A DNA stretch of 64,000 bases, from positions 1 to 64,000 of the forward strand of contig JAJLTO010000019.1 of the NCBI GenBank assembly GCA_030568195.1. The letters run 5' to 3'. The notes beneath the pieces were generated by a model. The model saw only the letters and a program-made list of their open reading frames with translations. It did not search any database and had not been told where the DNA came from. This document shows positions 45,225 through 56,600 of this stretch, piece after piece. The translations under genes and the position numbers were made by a program. Source of the stretch: Dipodascopsis uninucleata var. uninucleata. Lineage: Eukaryota; Ascomycota; Lipomycetes; Lipomycetales; Lipomycetaceae. Each line of letters begins with the position of its first letter. Position 1 is the first letter of the stretch.

Positions 45225-48200
45225 TCAGTCGACTTCATCATCATCTATATCCTCGTCATCATCCTCTTCCATTTCTTCCTCTTCCTCGTCCCCTTCTCGT
45301 CCGATCTTTTCTTCCATATCAGCAAGAACAAGTAGTAAGTCTTCTATCTTTTCCTCAGATTCCTTCAGTGATATCTCCAGTTTTGAAACTTCAGACTTCT
45401 CACTATCAATATCCTTCATCAAATCTGCGTTCATTTGTTCCAATGATTTAATTTTATCTTCATAAACATGGATCTCACCCTTTAGTTCCTGAACAGAGCT
45501 CCGTAATTCGTTGATTTGTTGCTCAAGATCCTTAATATGAGCATCCTTTAAGCTTAAATTTTTATGCAGCTCAACTGAATTATTCTTTAACTGCTCCATA
45601 TTGGAAGACAATTTTTGCAGTTCAACTAGTTGTGATTCCAGCTGCTTGTACTCAATTTCCTTCTTAGTGAGACTCTCAGCCAACGAGCGACAGTTAGACT
45701 TTAATTCATCAGAAACTTTCAAAGAACCTTCAAGTTCCTTCATCTGTGATTCAAGCTCGATTATTTTGGTTTCTTTAACAGCTAAAGATTCTTGTAAAGC
45801 TGCTGAATTTTTCTTGATCTCATCTGCTGATTTAACTGAATCCGAAAGATCAGATATTTTTTGTTCAAGAAACGTATTCCTTAATCCTTTCTCTGTCAAT
45901 GAATCTTCAAGGCGTTTTGATTCTTCTTCAATTGAAGTTAATGACGCTTGTAGATCTAGCACCTTTTGTTCAAGTTCTAATACAACTGAATCTTTTTGCG
46001 AGACCAATTCTTCCAACGAATTTGACCTGTTTCTAAAATCTTCTAAGAAGCTCATAGATTCCTTTAATACAGAAATCTCCTTTGTTAAGTCTGATACTTC
46101 AGATTCTTTCTTTTTGAGAGATTCCTCTAATCCAAGATTTTTTGAAGCTTCAATTCTGAGACTTTTAACTTGATTATTAAGTTCGTCAGATTTCGTCAGG
46201 AGATCTTTGATTTCCGATTCCTTGGAAACCATGGATTCCTCTAGTATTTTAGAATATCCTGCCAATTTCGCTTTTTCTTCAGCAATCTCATTCAATGAAC
46301 TGAGTTTTCTCTCGAGATCGTTAATTATATCCTCTTTCACACGAAGTTCATTCTTTAGAGATTCTAGTTCCATTTCTAGGCGGCTACTTTCCATATTTTC
46401 TATCGATAGCTTTGATATTTGAACTTGTAAATCGCGTATCGAGCTTTCCTTAGACTCCAAAGACTGTACAAGATCATCTCTCGAGTCTTTCAAATCTACT
46501 AAAGATTCTTCGGCTTTTTTCAATAAGGAAATCTCATTTTTTTGATCTTCAATTTCAGATTCTTTTTGTGATAATTCGCGTTCTAGAGATTTTGACTTGA
46601 TTTCCAATTCATTCATAGCTACCAATAGTTCCTTTAATTTAGTGATTTCAGACTCGAGCCTTTGAATCGTTGTCTTAGTCGATCTGAGGTCGCTTTCAAG
46701 GATCTGTGAGTGCTGCTCTAACTGACTCATAGTACTGACCGAAAGCCTTAGCTCGTTGATTTGCTCTGTAAGTTTAAGAACTTCAGCTTCCTTAGAAGAC
46801 AGACTTTGCTTAAGAGAATGCGAGTCACTCTTCAACGCATCCATAGCATCTAAAGAACCAGTCAATCCTGAGACCTTAGATTCAAGCTCTTTGATAGTAG
46901 AATCTTTAGATAATAACGAGTGTTCTTTACTATTTATAAGGGATTTAAGTCCTTCCATGGATTTGTTAAGTTGGACAATTTCCTCTTTAAAGTTCTTAAT
47001 AATAACGTCTCGGGAGACAAGAGCTGTCTCCAGTGACTTCGCATGTTCCTCTATATTTTGCATAGATTGTTGAGATTGTAATAACTCGGCAATCTTGGAG
47101 TCTAGACCTTTCTGGATGATCTCTTTAGCTGACAAAGTCTCTTCTAAAGAGTATATTGTATTCTTCAAATCTTCAGTCTGCTCTAAAGACTGCTTTAAAG
47201 TGTCAATTTGATTATTAAGCTCCTGTATAGTAGATACTTTTGACGAGAGGGATTGATGAAGAGACTCGGCGCGCTGCTCAGCAACTTTGAGTTTGTTCAA
47301 TGATTCATTCAGTTCGGCTATTTCACTATAAAGGGCTTTAATCTCGCTCTCGTTAGATAAGACTTCTCTTTCTAGTGCGTTTTTGTCAGCTTCCAATGCA
47401 CTATTGTTGGACTCTAAAGAGGAAATTTTAGATGTCACTTCATCATATTGTTTCCTCAAATTTCTCAAGTCCGAACTCATGCTTTCATTTTGTGTCTGTT
47501 GACTAGAGGCTAATTCATCTAAATCTAATTTTTGCTGTTGCGTCTCCTTTAGTTGCCTTTCAATGTCAGGAAGCATCGATGAAATATTGCCTAGTTTAGC
47601 GATTTCCTCGTTCTTTAATTCAATCTCTGATTGCAGTTGATTTTGACGATCCTCAACCAAAGATTTCTCGCGTACGAGACCCTTTATCTTTTCCTCCATA
47701 TTATTACTATAGATTTCTAGATCGCGGCTTTTGATTTCTGCTGCATTCAAGCTATCAGTAATAGTAGTATGGTTTGCAAGGAGAGAAGAGTATTCATCTC
47801 TGATCTGAGATAATTCTTCTTGGGCCTGTGTATGAAGATTCCTCGCGGATTCGAATTCGTTTGTGATCCTCTTCTGCGATTCACTGATTTCTTGGATCTG
47901 ACTCAGCAATTTTTCTTTCTCATCTTCTGCAGCTTGAAGATTAGTAAGACGCTCAGTACTACGACTTTCACTTATATCTAGCTGTTCTTGTAACCTAAGT
48001 ATCTCATTTTCTAGTGAACTTATCCTTTCCATATAGTTGGAACATTGCAACTTGAACTCATTTTCAGAATCACGTTTCAACTCAACTTCTTTCTGAAGTT
48101 CTGAGATCTTACTCGAAAGCGTTTTAATATTCTCTTCACTGGACACTATTGATTGTTCCAATGCTCTCTTGGAATGCTCCAATATTGTAATAGAAGAGCT

Positions 48201-51200
48201 TAACTCAAGTATTTCTTGATCCTTCCCAGTTAATAAACTGCTCAGTTCGGTAACTTTCTTATCTAATATCTTACTATTTTCACTGAAGGTTTCGTTCTCC
48301 TCTCGCAAATTTGTAGCAGAAAGCTCAAACGATGTCTTTAAATCTGCCAATGACTTAATTTCTTCCTTCTGCTGCTCTACATGCTCTAGTATTGATTTCT
48401 TCTCCATTTTTAGCCCCTCCAACATATTCGACAAGTTTTCTTTTTCTTCCTTGATACCTCTCAATGATGTAAGCTCAGTGCTAGCAGCCACGTTCTTCGA
48501 CACTATATCATTGATAGTCTCATCTTTCTTTGCTACTAAAATATCAGCATCTTGTTTATATTGTGCATGTTTCGACTCGAGATCTTTTACAATAGATTCG
48601 ACATTCGTCTTCTCGTTTTGGAGATTAACTATCGTTACTTGAAGTTCTTGCTGAGCTGCAGTAAAGATCTCAATCTTCTTTTCAAGATTTAATTTGTCAC
48701 CGTTGAGTATATCGATTTCGGTAGTGAGATGCTTTTCACGTTCAATGAACTGGTCAATTTCTCTATTTTTCTCAGTGTTCGACTGCTTTAAATGATCTAT
48801 TTCATTAGATAAATTCTCTATTTGAGAATGAAGATCTTTCAATGTCCTATTCAAAACTTCCTTCTCCACTTGAACGGAATCGAGTGCTACTTTCAGTTCA
48901 GCGTTCATCTTTTCGGATCTCTTGTAATCATCCTCCAGTTTCATACTTTGCGACTTCAGTTGCTCAATTACTTTTTCTGCTTCGTTTCTCTCTTGTTCTA
49001 AAGATTTAAGTTTAGTAACTGATTCAGAGCTTTTTTCATTTGCAGCCTCTAACTCCTTAACCTTCTGAATAAGATTATTCATTTCTGACTTGCTCTTCTT
49101 CAGTTGCTCCTCCACATCTATCTTTGAAATCTTGAGGGCATCAAGTTGGTTACAAAACTCAGTTTTGTTATTTTCAGCAGCTGTCAGCTTTCCACGGAGC
49201 TCAGATACTATCTTAATATTTTGAGACTCGATATCTTGGATTTTTCGTTCTAAGATAACTCTGTCATTATCTGCTCGTTTGAGATTTTCAGTTAAATCTT
49301 TTTCCGCAGCATCCCTCTCCATGATCGTTTTTGACCAATCAGATTCCAGCTCAGCATGCCGCTTTTTCGCAGATTCATAACTTGCCTGTAGCTCAAGGTT
49401 CTCTCCGTTCAAATTGTTGATCTGTTTCACTAAAGACTCATTTTGCGATTTGATATCTGCAATTTCCTCGCTTAGACTCGCTTCCAGTTCTTCATACTTC
49501 TTCGAAAAACCGTCTCTATCTGCTTTGAGAGACTCGATCGTCTTCAAAAGCTCTTTATTATCATCTTCGATTTTAGAGAGACTCTCTAACTTCTCCATTG
49601 CAATAGTAAACTCAGAGCTGATCTCTGAAAGCTCTTGCTCAAGAGCTTCTTTCTGTTCCAGAGCCTCTGAATTTCCTTCTTCCAGCTCACTGACTTTAGA
49701 TTCCAGATCCTCTCGAATTTTACGCAAATCCTCGACAGCCTTGTCCAATACTTGCTTTTCCATAGATAATTTATCGAATCTAACTTGCAATTGACGCAAG
49801 TTATCATTTGTTCGGAGGGTTATATCAGAAGCCTCCTTTGAAGATTCAAGCTGAGAAGTTAAAGATTCTAACTTCTCATTTAACTCGGCATTTGTCATTC
49901 GCATTTCATTAATATTAATCTCAAATTCCGTCTTCTGAACTCGAAGCTTATCTACCATGGAGTCAACGGCAAGCTTCTGTTTTTCCAGCTGTTCATATTT
50001 CGTCCTGAAAGCAGAAAACTGATAGTCTAGTTCCCTAAACTGCCCATATGTTTTCTGGCGATTATCTTCTGCCTGCCTTGCCCGATCTTCCAGTTTTGAT
50101 CTGTCTTGTTGAAATTTATCTTTCGCACTCTGCAAAGTCTGCTCAAGTTGAACTGTCTTCTGCTTAGACTTGTAAAGCTCCTTCTCAAGCTGATCACTTC
50201 TATTCTTCGCCTGCTTAGTCGCATCCTCGAGATCTCTTATTCTTCTTTCAGTGCGGCCATGCTCCTGGACAAGTTTCTGCGCAGTATTTCGAAGATTATT
50301 CTCTACTTCCTTGTATTTTATTTCCTTATCTGAGAGAGCGGCACTCTTTTCCGAAAGTTCTTCTCTTAATGAACGAACAGTATTTTCAGATTCTTGGAGT
50401 TTCTTGTTAAGCGCTTCAATATCGTTTTCACGTTCCGATATGATCTTTTTGTTTGATTCATCCTTGTCATGCATATCATTAAGTTCATTCTTCAGTGAAT
50501 CAAATGACATTCTCATAGACTCTATTTCTTGTATGGTAGCTTCTGTTTGGGCCTCAATGGCAACAATGTTAATAGGGTCTCTGTTAGGATCCCTATCAAG
50601 AACTTTCTCGAGCCGCCCATAATTATCCTTGAAAAAATCAACAAAAAGTTGGTCAAAGAACACGTTCGGAAGTCCCGTCTCGTCTTTTTGCGCTGACAGA
50701 ATAGAATCTGGATCAAAATCACGCATTAATGTATTACTTCTTAAAAGACGTAGCTTCATTATGAACGAATCTCTTCCAATTCGATTCACCAAAAAGTGAT
50801 GAAACGTTGGTCTCGAAATCGGAGAACCCATAGTGCAGGCACCATATAGTACAGCCAACAGACAACAGCATATTCCTTCCACCAAAGGATTATGGCTAGC
50901 ACTCTGAGCAACATTGGCAATGAGAAATTGAACGGTAGATCCTTCACTTAGAAACTCGTCAATCGCCACTCTATCATCATAAAGCCATACAGACAGTAGC
51001 ATCGCATAAGCAATTGATATGCGAATATCTAATCCATATTGCAGTGATGCCATTAGATTTGCAGATATTAGCTGAACAGCTGTGACTACCTCTTCGCCTT
51101 GCGATTCATCGCCAACAGCGATTGATCTAGCAAGATCGCGTAGCTCTTTTCCACCCTCAAGTATGTGCAACATTATAACTGATGCAAACCATACTTTATA

Positions 51201-52636
51201 TGGATCACTCCGAGCATCTGTTTCATGATCCAAAATTCCAGAAAGGAAATTGATATTCCTATTGTCACGACGTGGATTGAAAAAATCTTCAATAGCCTCC
51301 TGTAGAAATACCCGACGCATTTCGTTATTGTCTGCAAAATAGCATTCTAAACACTTCGTGGCCCCTACTCGAAGATCAAACGCATATACAGAGGAACTTT
51401 CGAGCGCCCAATTCACCAGTGCCTGAGTAACTGATACATTATCAGATCCTGGCTGCATGTGATGGTCATTTGGCGATATGATTCTAATATAGGGTACATC
51501 AAAGTTTGCAAAAAGTTCTTGAATCTTGGGATTCCCTCTGATAAGTTCTCCAGTAGTCACTAATGCCATCGAACGAACTTGAAGGTTAGTATGATCTGCA
51601 AATGCCAAAGTTAACGTTCGTTTTAGTACTTCTGCATGTAACAAAAACTCTTGGTTTATTGGTGTGGCAGTATTATTAGGAACAACAAACAGTCTGCAAA
51701 TCTCAAGTACAAGATTCATAATCTTCGCCTTTTGAGCATCCCAATTCAAATCCGATTTCCCTACTATCATCATATCTGACAGTCGTGTAATTCCTCGTGT
51801 TTCTCTAAAAAGATTTTGGTTTGAAGTATTGTATCTTAAGAGTCCAGCTATAAGTAAAAGACAATCTTGTACAATAATACCACCTTCAAGTCTACCTTCT
51901 CGATCGATGATGTAAAATATTTTGTCAAAGATGTTCTCAAATGCTACCAATTTTTGGATATCATAGTCGCCATCCACTAAGCGAATCAAAAGACGGATAG
52001 CTGCACTTTGTATAGGCTCATGATGGTCGTCAATCGTAGATACGACACGCGAAATTCCAAGAGGTGCTGTGAAAACACATTGTCGTGTTCGTTGTGGTCT
52101 GTTTACAAGAATTGCATTTAGCAATTCTAATGTATAGAGCCGTACATAAAAATCTTCGTTTTCTAAAATATCAATAAGAATAAAGATATTTTCCTCTCGC
52201 TGAGTAAATTCGTCTGCTATATGAAGAGCTATATAATCTATCTCCGTTGTCGCCTAAGAACCTCAGAAACATCAGAAACATCAGTATCCTGTCTTTCACT
52301 AGCGTTACCATCGCACTCATTTATACAACGGTATTTACCTACCGCACTTTTGTCCTTCAGACATAATAATAACAAGGCCTCTAATGACGCCTTAAGAATA
52401 TCTGCGTCTGCGCCATCTCTCCGTAGGGCATTGACGAGGCCACGTAATCCTCCGGCGACAACTTGCTCTCGATATCCACGACAAAACCCTTTTAGGCCAA
52501 GGACTGCCGCTCGTCTATCTTCTATTAGCGTAGCATTCTGTAACTGCTCACATAGCTTAGTGATGGTATGAGAGGCAGATGTTGTCTGCGGTTTTGGCTG
52601 AGTCTGTGCCAAAATTCCTGACAGTAGGTCCTGCAT
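45225..52636 (-). CDS. USO1: USO1/p115 vesicle-tethering factor, exceptionally long coiled coil
   Basis: Tethers ER-derived vesicles at the Golgi. Exons 52636-52339 and 52216-45225, with a 122-nt intron, give 2,429 aa; the start is the first ATG (MQDLLSGILAQ). Residues 1-640 form the armadillo-like head (LCEQLQNATLIEDRRAAVLGLKG; ENEDFYVRLYTLELLNAIL). From about 660 the protein is almost unbroken coiled coil. Residues 1713-2314 are 16 tandem units of 38 residues (two of 35). It ends in a strongly acidic tail of Glu and Asp, as in Uso1 and p115. Yeast Uso1 has 1,790 aa and human p115 about 960, so this is an unusually extended form. It is convergent with POL2. Confidence 0.93.
45573..47378 (-). 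repeat. 38-residue tandem coiled-coil repeat in USO1 (16 units)
   Basis: Each unit starts like SLEESL-x-K-E-x-x-I-x-x-LE-x-x-I-x-EL and recurs every 114 bases. By hand alignment there are 14 units of 38 residues and two of 35, which sums exactly to the 602 residues between 47378 and 45573. A partial 17th unit follows (ELHKNLSLKDAHIKDLEQQI). Confidence 0.88.
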
Positions 52637-53635
52637 GTTTGTCAAAGTTCGATGTCAAGTGTTTCCTCCCGTTTCTCAGTAACTCAAGGCAGCTGTTCTA
52701 TATTTAGCAATTTTAAATACCAATGCTCCACAAGCATACTCTTTAAACTCTTCTGATTCACCGTATGTGATTTTGTATATATCGATAAATCAGTGTGGTG
52801 TGCTTCAAAAAATGCAAGTGAGAACAGAACAGCAAGAATGACGATGGCGAGAATCTAAGACACTTTGGATAATAAGAATTATTGAGTTTAACCTGATAAT
52901 TATCTCTGGAAGCCAGGCTTTCTCGTTGACAGTCCCCTATATATGTGTCGGTAGATTATTAGATGTTAGATGAGTTTCAATTAGATGAAAGGATCCTTAT
53001 TATAGTGATTTAAGACTACTTGACGTGTAAGTGCCATACTACTTTGACGTCAAATAATCAATAAAAATTGTGTGCGGCTCGTATTCATCGAATTTTATTG
53101 TGGACTGAACAGATGCAGACTTATGAGCAAACAATAAACATCAGAACTTTTTCAGCGTTAACACTGCTCAAGAGGATCGATGGTCTTAAAATAAGCGAAA
53201 GAGATTGTAAACTATTAGAAGATGTGACAGAAGCGAAAAGATGAGTATCGAATGGCATGGACAACTAAGACGGCTTTGAACTGAACAAACAGTGTCTAGA
53301 ATAACTAACATCGAAGTTTCAATTGTGCAATGGAAATAAAAAATCTATAGAACCTCATTCTCCTTTGTCAGAAACTTATTAGTACACTTAAGTTGCAAAC
53401 TAGATACAACAAATAAAATGTCGCGTGAAACAAAATTACATAGATATCAGAGAAATGTACAGATACAGGTTAACGTTATATAAGGATGTAGTAATTTATC
53501 TAGTTGTACATAATAGACGTAGCTGAACAACAATTATATCATCTATTTTCAATACTTGCTGAACAGAGCATCTAAGCATACAAAGAAATTTCAAGACACT
53601 AATGGAATTAGAAATGTAGACGACGAAAGTATAAT
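52637..53635. promoter_or_regulatory. USO1 promoter with TGACGTG and TGACGTCA
   Basis: 999 bases between two minus-strand genes. TGACGTG lies at 53021-53027 and the full CRE palindrome TGACGTCA at 53045-53052, 385-416 bases upstream of the USO1 start. These are bZIP sites (ATF/CREB or Hac1-like). The remainder is AT-rich and carries the NUP98-96 3' UTR. Confidence 0.35.
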
Positions 53636-56600
53636 CTAAAGCTCAACACCAACGACATTAGCAATCTCATGAATTGCTGCTCTACTAGAAATTCCCATGT
53701 TTGATGTGCTAATAAGTGGCAAAGAAGATCTAAGGCGCTCCATAGAATCCTGCGCAGAAGTGTCTTGAACTGGTACACCCTTTACTCCTCGTGGCCACCA
53801 TGTATCCGATTCGACACCTTGAAAGCATTTAATGACATTGACAAAATCAAGATATATCTGTCCGCCAAACTTCCATTTCGGAAGAATTGAGACATTTTTG
53901 AAATGTGACAAAAGCTCAATCAGAGGACCGTAGTTCTCTGAAATCACCGCACTTGGGCCAACTTCTTGGACAATAACTTCATGAGCCTCAGTCCAATCTT
54001 GAGCTTCAAGCAAACACTTTGCTTCTTGATAGTAGTCATGGTTTGAATGTGCATTTAATGCTTGAGCATTCAGTATCATAACTTTTGGAATCTCAAGATC
54101 CTTTAAAAGATAATTTGCCGTTTCGCTATCCAAAAATTCAGGTACGTGATGATTTAAAATCCGCTGAATCGATGCTCTACAAGCAATATCATCATGAAGA
54201 TGAAGAAGAACAAACAATGCTCTTTTCCATTCGCCTGCATTCTCGAGCTGCCAAGCGAAGTCAACAGCAAGTTTATCAGCGGCGCAGATTGAATCACTAG
54301 AATTTCGGCCTATTCCCTTGCCGCTCAGCATGATACTGCATAACTGCCAAGAAATAGAAAAATCTAAAATATTAGAAGAGATGCTTCCTGGAAGAATCAC
54401 TCTTTCAATAGGATACTCATTGTTACTATAGAGTTTAAGCAGCCCGAATAAAATATCAGTGTTCCTTCCACGCAAGGGAGCTTTAACACTTGAATATTTT
54501 TTGATTGCTTCTTCGTATCGACGCACAGCTTCATGGACTGACTCTTCTTCGAAAATCTCATACCAAAGTCGTAATGCGAATGCTCTTCTCCAATCGAGAT
54601 TTTCCGAAATAAATATGGATTGAGTTCCAGAACCAGCTGCCGAGACGGAAACATTTCCTCGAAGAACTTCATAAATTCTGCGGATCGACTCAGGAATTTC
54701 GTTCAGGACGTCAGCTTTGATCCAATCGTTTATCTGCTTGTCAATATCCGATCTGAAGTCGTAGTCACCACCAGTCAATGACAAAAGTGTTGCCAAATGC
54801 AAATTATTCTCTTTGATAGACCGAATGCACGCTTCTTCTATTTGGTGACCACTAAGAAGAAAAAAAATAGCATTTGAAGGTTGAGAATTTATATCCGCCT
54901 CGACGTCATCTTTAACTAATAACTTAAAAAACTGCGATAATTTACATTTTCGAATACGTTCTAGGGCAACGCTTCTATTAACTGCTGGCGATACAAGCTC
55001 AGGCTCAATTTCTATCTCATCAAACAAAATAGAAGCCAAACTCCATATATCAGTTATGATTTTATTGACATTCACAAGCTTCATATAATATTCTTTAAGG
55101 TGTCCAAACGAGAGTTCTGGGATAGGCTTAAACTTTAGAAGCGTATTGGACCTAACAGACTTCGTTGAGTATTCACGAAAAATTTCTATAAACTCAAAAT
55201 TAGGAACTAATCTTTCCGATGAGGAATTAATAGTATGAGAAGTCCAGGATCCATGCTTGAAACAATGTAACAAGCCATCTGGTCCAAAAATTGAGATAAT
55301 TTTGTTGGTATTAGACGCATCGCTTGAGCTCACCTTGTCTGCTCGATTGAAGTACTTTTCACCTCCGAAAATTTCAGAGTCTAAATCAGAAAATGTGAAC
55401 CGATAAGATTCATTTCGAACCGTCTCATTTTTTAATTCTTGTAAGGACGATTTCAAGCTATCTGTTTCACGCCATAAAGTAGTAGGATCTCGAAGAAGTT
55501 CTATTTGTTCAGCCCAGTCGTCTCCCACTGGAACCTGAGACACGTTTACTAATTCCTGATCAGAGATGTAATCTTCCAAATCGTCATCCGGCGTTTGTAC
55601 TAAACCCTCATCATTCTCTAAGTTCGACACAATATTATCGTCTTGTAAATTCATATTATTCGTTTCCTCATCATTCATATACATCTCATGTTCAGCATCA
55701 GAGACAGCTTCTTCTTCTTCTTGATAGATCCGGTTGTCATCTATAGAAGAAGAATATATACCAAAAGCACTAGACTTCTGTCCCTTCAAATCTGATCGTA
55801 CCGGGACAAAAGAACGATGTCTTAATGGTGTATCTTCAGGGCGAAAGTCGAAAGACATTTCGTTGATTTCAGCGAGGTTATTAGAAGGAGTAAATACATT
55901 AGAGGTTTCGTCAGAGCGCGTAATCAGTCTCTTGACAGAGACTGAATCTGTCTTCATTGGCGAGTAAGTCGGAAGACTGCTGTCAGATTCATTCATAGTC
56001 TTCGATAGCACAGGTATCTGAGTTTCACTTGCTAATCGTTCAGAAGAATACTCAGCAATATCGTATTCATCTTCATTTTCTAAAATACCCCATATACTAA
56101 AATGTTCTATATTAAATACCCAAGTACCAGTATCTGCAATATATGCAATAAATTCAGTGTCTTTCACACCTTGTAGACGCCGAATATGAGTTGGGACCAG
56201 GGGGTGATCAACTTCAGTAATTGGTTCTTTAGTGTCCTTCGCAATAGGATAGCACTTCTCTAGAGTGATGGTAGCGGGTACGTTAAGACCCTGTCCGACA
56301 GGTGGCTTGATTGAGTCATCAGGATAAACAATCAACACTTTATGTGATATAACAACTATTTGGCCAGGAATATCTTCGGGGTGCGCAAATGAAGATAAGT
56401 CAACTGGCTGTCGGAACATTACTTCACCGTATCCTCGCCTTCCAATCTTGAAATTAGCAACACTCTCTAATTCTTTAATGCTCATCTTTCGAAGAGTAGT
56501 AGCATTAGGTGAACTCCAGTATTCATCCAATTCTTCAGAGCGACTCGGCTTGGAGGATGAGATTAGAGAAGATGACGCTGACGATAATGAATCAGTCGAG

